Of a stretch of 64,000 nucleotides of DNA, positions 45,501 through 64,000 are shown one piece after another; within the stretch, counting starts at the first letter, position 1, and the number at the start of each line of letters is the position of its first letter. The DNA comes from Limanda limanda (taxonomy: Eukaryota > Chordata > Actinopteri > Pleuronectiformes > Pleuronectidae), in NCBI RefSeq assembly GCF_963576545.1, contig NC_083641.1, forward strand, positions 18,747,523-18,811,522, written 5' to 3'. A program made the translations under genes and the position numbers. The notes under the pieces were generated by a model, which was given only the letters and a program-made list of their open reading frames with translations, searched no databases and was not told the DNA's origin.

Positions 45501-45616
45501 CCATGGACCCTCAGAGAGCCGGGGACGGGAGCCGGTATGTGGTTCCCAGCGGAGACGTGGAGGCCGGGCTGGCTGGGCAGGCGGTGCTGCTGCACACGAG
45601 GACACAGGAGCAGTAA
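42412..45616 (+). CDS. actmap: ACTMAP: actin maturation protease (C19orf54 orthologue)
   Basis: Cysteine aminopeptidase that removes the N-terminal acetylated residue from immature actin, giving mature actin. Six coding exons join in phase: 42412-42596, 43234-43302, 43417-43541, 43875-44004, 44551-44621, 45282-45616; total 304 aa. Order: polyproline N-terminus (residues about 10-27, the kind that binds profilin or profilin-actin); catalytic region FRKDLQWILV then GPQCGLVALWM with nucleophile Cys86; RGYTAQGEMFS; AEEVCGCKAELLSGGL; PYDEDYNHEPCQ then GHRAHWAV holding the candidate catalytic His188; C-terminal LAKQGKSLRYQLWSLD and YVVPSGDVEAGLAGQA. These motifs run in the same order as human. ATG 42412 has G at -3. 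Convergent with itpkc, as in human, where ACTMAP and ITPKC abut tail-to-tail. Confidence 0.95.
42597..43233. other. actmap intron 1
   Basis: No gene, RNA or definable repeat recognised. Confidence 0.7.
43234..43302 (+). CDS. actmap: actmap coding exon 2 (residues 62-85)
   Basis: Encodes FRKDLQWILVNTYVPSLIQ and DGP, ending one base into the codon before the catalytic cysteine. Acceptor GCTTCAG, donor CA|GTGAGT. Confidence 0.93.
43417..43541 (+). CDS. actmap: actmap coding exon 3 (residues 85-127), catalytic cysteine
   Basis: Begins Q-CGLVALWMAAHL with the nucleophilic Cys86 and ends RRGYTAQGEMFS. Donor AG|GTAACA. Confidence 0.95.
43542..43874. other. actmap intron 3
   Basis: Nothing recognised. 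Confidence 0.7.
43875..44004 (+). CDS. actmap: actmap coding exon 4 (residues 127-170)
   Basis: ANNMALLAEEVCGCKAELL, then GGQPVLLP. Acceptor TGCCAG. The donor CC|GTATCC is weak but closes the phase with PYDEDYNHEP. Confidence 0.88.
44005..44550. other. actmap intron 4
   Basis: Nothing recognised. Confidence 0.7.
44551..44621 (+). CDS. actmap: actmap coding exon 5 (residues 170-194), catalytic histidine
   Basis: YDEDYNHEPCQRSGHRAHWAV, nearly identical to human. Acceptor GTACAG, donor CAG|GTAAGA. Confidence 0.95.
44622..45281. other. actmap intron 5
   Basis: AT-rich intron, nothing recognised. Confidence 0.7.
45282..45616 (+). CDS. actmap: actmap last coding exon (residues 194-304 and stop)
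   Basis: VVLGLDQGS..., a variable middle, then VYVLAKQGKSLRYQLWSLD and YVVPSGDVEAGLAGQAVLL. Acceptor TTTCCAG, stop TAA at 45614-45616. Confidence 0.93.
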
Positions 45617-46440
45617 TAAGTGTTGCTGCTGTTTGAATCTCCGATGTAAACTGCAATTGAGAACATGCAGGGAACAATTCAAAGTTATAGTGAGAAGCTG
45701 AGTGGCATCACAGTGGATTCCTATGATGCAGCATGAGTGAACCTACAGTAAAGAAACTGTATTTATCCCAATGCTGATGCAGCCTGGTTGTTGAGTCTAC
45801 TAGTGATGGGTGCTATGAGAACATTTAGAGCAAACTGCTATTTGAACAAACCTCAGGGAGATTTCTCTTCGTATAAGGCCTCAGTGGAGAAAGTGGGTAA
45901 ATGATATATAATATAATGATGAATGAGAGGCTCTTTAAATGCAGTAAGTCCTGAAGAATACATGAACTCCGTGTTACCTCATTAATGTTCAGCAAAAAAT
46001 CGGATCATGATCTCCGTTTGAAGTGCCTGTAGTGTAAACATGAGGTGTCTATTATTTATGAATAGCACATGATTTTATATATTAATTGCACAATGTAAAG
46101 CTCACAGTGGTGCAGGCTACAAATAATGTAGCTGAACGATATGCGATGTGTTTTAAACATGACAGTATGTAAAGCTGTTCAAGTAGACCTCCCAAATTAA
46201 CATGTGAAATTATGACAATGCAAATGGACAGAATATGAGTATTTTAATCACAATTATAAATTACATATAATGTGAAAAGACCAGTTACACACCCATAGAC
46301 CACAACTGAACTGAATTCAAACTAAGAAACTGCAGCTGTTTTTATGGAGAATTACATTTTTGTGTGGCAGCTTTAAAACATGATGAAATCATCCCAGAGT
46401 GAATGTGATGTTTATACAATAAATGGTTTTGTTTCCATCT
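45617..46440 (+). other. actmap: actmap 3'UTR with AATAAA signal
   Basis: Non-coding region after the stop. AATAAA at 46418-46423 is followed by a T/G-rich stretch, so the transcript probably ends near 46440. Confidence 0.55.
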
Positions 46441-46780
46441 GCGTTTTGTTTGTTAGCAAGATTACACAAATACTCCAGAACTGATTTCCTTTTAAATTGT
46501 ATTAGGTAATGGGGCATGACCATAGACTGTATATCAGAGCATGACCCAGGGAAGAACCCATAACATGTTTGTGCAGATCTGGATCTTTAACATTGTGAGA
46601 TGGGAGTTTCTCTATCCTTGATTAGTCAGAGGATAATTCATTTATGAACTGAGTTTTATGAATATGAAATTTGGCTCAGATCCAAATTAAAATGTGGATC
46701 TACTAAATTCAAACGTGGTTTCATGAGGAGACAGTGGGGCCTTAACAGAGGTTTGCGCTCTACTCAGTGACATTTTGCTT
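46437..46780. repeat. Dispersed repeat family R1, copy 2
   Basis: TTTGTTTGTTAGCAAGATTACACAAA at the left end, then GGGGCATGACC, CAGATCTGGATC and TTTGGCTCAGATCCA motifs. Same family as copies at about 14333, 51065 and 59088. It lies between the convergent 3' ends of actmap and itpkc. Confidence 0.65.
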
Positions 46781-46934
46781 TCATATTTTTTCATCTCAAT
46801 CCACCACTTACCTGTACATGTTTTGGGAAATGAGGGAAATTATAGTTATACACTGAAATCCATGTAGGATTGATATTTAAAGAACCATGTGATATGAGTT
46901 GTGTTGTGTGCGACAGTGAAAACAAAAACAAACG

Positions 46935-48687
46935 TTCAAAACTATTTTCCAGTTTATTGCAATCCACAACCTTCTGGACAAAGCAGGGACGGACAACTTT
47001 TAAAACGCGCTGTCTTCAAAAGATACAAAATGTGGCTATGAATCCAGTTTTCTTTCCGATACAGCAGCACCCAGTTTGAAAAGCTGACAGTTTGCCATTT
47101 TTACAAATATAGAGGATTTGTGGGAAAAGAAATTTAAACACTTTGTAAACATTATTCCTCCTCTCTCCCTGTACGTTTGTTTAGCAGAGATGGAAAAACT
47201 CTGAATTTAAATTCCAATTTCATGAAGTCAAAACATTTGCAGCACTCGTAGACAATTTGTGTGCCAAGTCAATCGCCTACGTCGAGAAACACACGCACTC
47301 GCTTTCATACACGCACAAACACACACACATACACTCGCAGTGCGGAGTGACACAGTCGAAATCTGTCTGGAAGACTGAAGACAGCTATGTTCACCAACCT
47401 GCTGCATTCCAGTCAAGGAATGGTATGATCAGAAGCACCGCCTTTATATCCAACCATAACAAATGTCGTAAACTCTTGATCTTGCGTAGACAAATCCAAA
47501 CCCACGAACCTCCTGTTGAGTTTAGCAAAATGAGGTTTGCAACATCCTCGTGTTTTAAACTGATACTCAATAATACATTGTCCTTTGTATCATAAGACAC
47601 TTTCAAATTTCCCAGTTTCATGATCGTGTGGGAAGTCGCCGCATAAGTGAAATCTCATGAAAAGTCTGATCAGTTTCATCAGGTTATTCCAGTTTCATTT
47701 CACACTCAATGCCACCACTTGACTTTTCTGTAAAAAAAAAAATCTATAGCGACACTGATCAGAGAGAATCAAGGGTTGAGAGATTAAATCCACATTAAAC
47801 TGCTGTAAACCCAGTACTTGACTGCTGCTTCCCGCTCTAAGACGCACAGAGGCACTGCTCGATTTGTTTAATGGCTTTGTGAGGATCCATAGTGCAACAA
47901 ACTCCCAAGAAACGTGGCTGCCAAGCTGATTATATTGTACAAAAAAAAAACATCTTTCACTGCATAATCACACAAAAATCCAAATAAGAAATTATGAGTT
48001 TCTACTAGAAGTTACACGTTGGGATTAGATGAAAATCAGTTTATACTTGGGGTGAACTCTTTGGAAGAGAAACAGCAGGAGTCCACTGCATTGGAATGAT
48101 CTAACAGCTCGTGCTTCACGAAATGCCAGGCACATAAAATCGTACAAGGTAAAGACGTTATACCAAGGCCAAAAAAAAGGTTTAAATAAAGTCGTATTTA
48201 CACACCGAGTTAGTTAACACGTGGTCTGACCAGTGTTTTAGTGTTTACACATCAAAAGTGGTCCATGACAATAATAAAGCTCCCGTTACCAAACTCCTCC
48301 AAAGCTGCGTTTTTTTTTAAAAAGGATCTAACTGAGCGCTCTGTGCAACTCCAACCAGCAGGGGGGGCTGGTGAGGAGGGAGATGAGTCATGTTGAGTGT
48401 GTCTTTGCAGGAAGTGTCAATTCTCCCCCCCTCCTCCTCCACAGACGGAGCTTGTTGCATGACATTGGCGTTTAGCATGTTCCACTCTGCAATAGAAATC
48501 CTGTTCTTGTTTGCCCTCCTCTTCTTTAACAGGTCCATGTGGATGGAGACACTGGGATCATATAGGGGGTCTCGAAATACTCTTCTAATCTTTCCTCTGT
48601 CAGTTTTCAGATTCCCCTGATCGTGCGTAATCTTCCACCTTTTGGATTGGGATCAATCTTTCGTTCCAGTCTCCTGCTTCTCTCCTC
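46935..48687 (-). other. itpkc: itpkc 3'UTR (end inferred)
   Basis: Non-coding region after the itpkc stop on the minus strand. The reverse complement of 46953-46958 is AATAAA, the most likely distal signal, giving a UTR of about 1.75 kb. Not verified by transcripts. Confidence 0.5.
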
Positions 48688-62291
<13,604 letters not shown>

Positions 62292-62895
62292 CCCGCATGC
62301 CGTAGTAGTAACAGCGCAGCCAGACACACCTTCACCAGTGGATTTTGAAAATGTTTGAAACCAGCGAGTCTCCCACAGAGCAGTCAGCCATTAGTCATAT
62401 AATCCATTTTCCTCTGTGGAATCTCAACATGATCCGTTCTCTCCACGGAAGAGCAGTTCATATCTGTGAGAAAAGCATGAATCACTTAGTAAACACATGA
62501 ACTCCCTGTTATAACAATGCAATCAGACCACTCCTTTACCGTAAACTCCAAAACTTATTCACACTGACTGTCCTCACTGTTTTTATGGCTTCATAGTTTA
62601 AAGTAATATATGATGATCAAGTCACCTGAACTGACCCTGAAAGTTTACTCGTGACGCGAGGAACGATTTAAAGATTACAGGGAAATAAGAGATTCAAAGT
62701 TCCAGGGAGATAAGACTCATACGTGTTATTCAGTGTGATACTGCCCCCTGTGTGTGGACACTGCACCCCTGTCCAAGCCAAGACTCTTCTATCACTGTAG
62801 TATTTTCATGTAGACACCAGTGTAGATATATACAGTATGTTAACTGTTGTTTGGTTTCATAAAATATCAAATTAAATATGGTCAACGTAAAGCAT
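62292..62895. other. itpkc 5'UTR and promoter region
   Basis: Immediately upstream of the itpkc start, GC content falls sharply beyond about 62340. No clear TATA box or upstream exon could be defined. Confidence 0.5.
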
Positions 62896-63887
62896 GTTTC
62901 TGTTTGAAACTAAGCATCTGCATTTTGATCTGAATCTATGGAAGAATTGTTGACTCAAGCCCATTTTCAGCCGATTTGAACAGGATTATTTTCATTATTA
63001 GTTTATCTTTTACACCTATTTTTTTCAGTTAAATTAAACATTTTGGGTGAAGCAGATGACAGAGAAAAGGGGGGAGAGTAAAAATCCTCAGATTTCAAAG
63101 TGGGGACTTCAAGTTGCTTGTTTTATTGGAAATACAGTCTTAAAACCTAATATAATAACAATAATAACAATTTAGTATTACATTGCCCTTTAGTATAGTA
63201 GTACTGTTTTTTGTGGGTGGAAAAATACTTGAATCGCCTGATCATGTCACTAGACTGCTGGATTAATAGTAATTTAAATGTCAACTACTTTCTGTAAATG
63301 GTTTTTCAAGCAAAACACTAAATTAGACTAAATAAAATATTTTGGGCTTTTTTGACAATATAAACAGTATGTAGGATTCAACATCTATGTTACTGTTTGA
63401 AATTAAGCATCTGCATATTGATCTGAATCTATGGAAGAATTGTTGACTCAAGCCCATTTTCAGCCAATTTGAACAGGATTATTTTCATTATTAGTTTATC
63501 TTTTACACCTATTTTTTTCAGTTACATTAAACATTTTGGGTGAAGCAGATGACAGAGAAAAGGGGGGGAAGTAAAAGTCCTCAGATTTCAAAGTGGGGAC
63601 TTCAAGTTGCTTGTTTTATTGGAAATACAGTCTTAAAACATACTATAATAACAATAATAATAACAATTTAGTATTACATTGCCCTTTAGTATTAGTAGTG
63701 TTTTTTGTGGGTGGAAAAATACTTGAATCGCCTGATCATGTCACTAGACTACTGCATTAATAGTAATTTAAATGTCAACTACTTTCTGTAAATGGTTTTT
63801 CAAGCAAAACACACATAATTAGACTAAATTAAATAATTTGGGCTTTTTTGACAATATAAACCGTATGTAGGATTCAACATCTATGTT
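62896..63887. repeat. 495-bp tandem duplication, two copies
   Basis: Copy 1 is about 62896-63391 and copy 2 about 63392-63887. Shared sequence includes TGAATCTATGGAAGAATTG, CAGATGACAGAGAAAAGG and ATCGCCTGATCATGTCACTA, with scattered point differences. There is no coding content. Confidence 0.9.
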
Positions 63888-64000
63888 TGCTCCTAGCTGC
63901 AAAATAACAGCTCCCATCAAAGACACATTTCAGAAACGCAGTACGGTATCCTAGAAAAATTCTAAGTATTCTAAGTATTCTACATTAGACACAGTGAGTC
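63888..64000. other. Right edge of window
   Basis: Non-coding; nothing recognised beyond a duplicated TCTAAGTATTC motif near 63960. Confidence 0.6.

Overview
The window is vertebrate nuclear DNA, almost certainly from a ray-finned (teleost) fish. The genes are split into GT-AG exons. Introns and spacers are AT-rich, with very long TG/AC microsatellites, a GATA array and several fish-type dispersed repeats. The encoded proteins are full-length orthologues of human proteins. Nothing bacterial, viral or CRISPR-like was seen. Every gene model below was built by reading splice sites and checking that the reading phase closes across each junction.

Layout. (1) 6355-30184, plus strand: sipa1l3, 22 coding exons, 1767 aa (human about 1780), a Rap GTPase-activating PDZ protein, with a 3'UTR running to about 33.2 kb. 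(2) 33.2-34.4 kb: a gap between convergent genes, filled by one inverted-repeat transposon nested inside another. (3) 34707-38580, minus strand: rrm1, the large subunit of ribonucleotide reductase, 793 aa in only four coding exons; one 1982-nt exon carries 83 % of the protein. (4) 39.4-41.6 kb, plus strand: a small zinc-finger gene I cannot name (304 aa), head-to-head with rrm1 across a compact promoter region. (5) 42412-45616, plus strand: actmap (C19orf54), the actin maturation protease, six coding exons, 304 aa. (6) 48688-62291, minus strand: itpkc, inositol-trisphosphate 3-kinase C, seven coding exons, 679 aa, with a 9.6-kb first intron. (7) 62.3-64 kb: itpkc upstream region, including a 495-bp tandem duplication.

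Context. SIPA1L3, ACTMAP and ITPKC all lie on human 19q13, and ACTMAP and ITPKC are tail-to-tail there as here, so this is a conserved synteny block. RRM1 (human 11p15) and the zinc-finger gene lie inside it. The genes do not form a pathway: they cover Rap/junction signalling, dNTP synthesis, an unknown zinc-finger role, actin N-terminal processing and IP3/calcium signalling.

Most notable observations: the apparent loss of internal introns from rrm1; the nested transposons; the orphan zinc-finger gene sharing a promoter region with rrm1; a possible N-myristoylation signal at the itpkc start; and several young tandem duplications around itpkc. I found no convincing new molecular system. The window is mainly ordinary conserved vertebrate genes in a repeat-bearing background.
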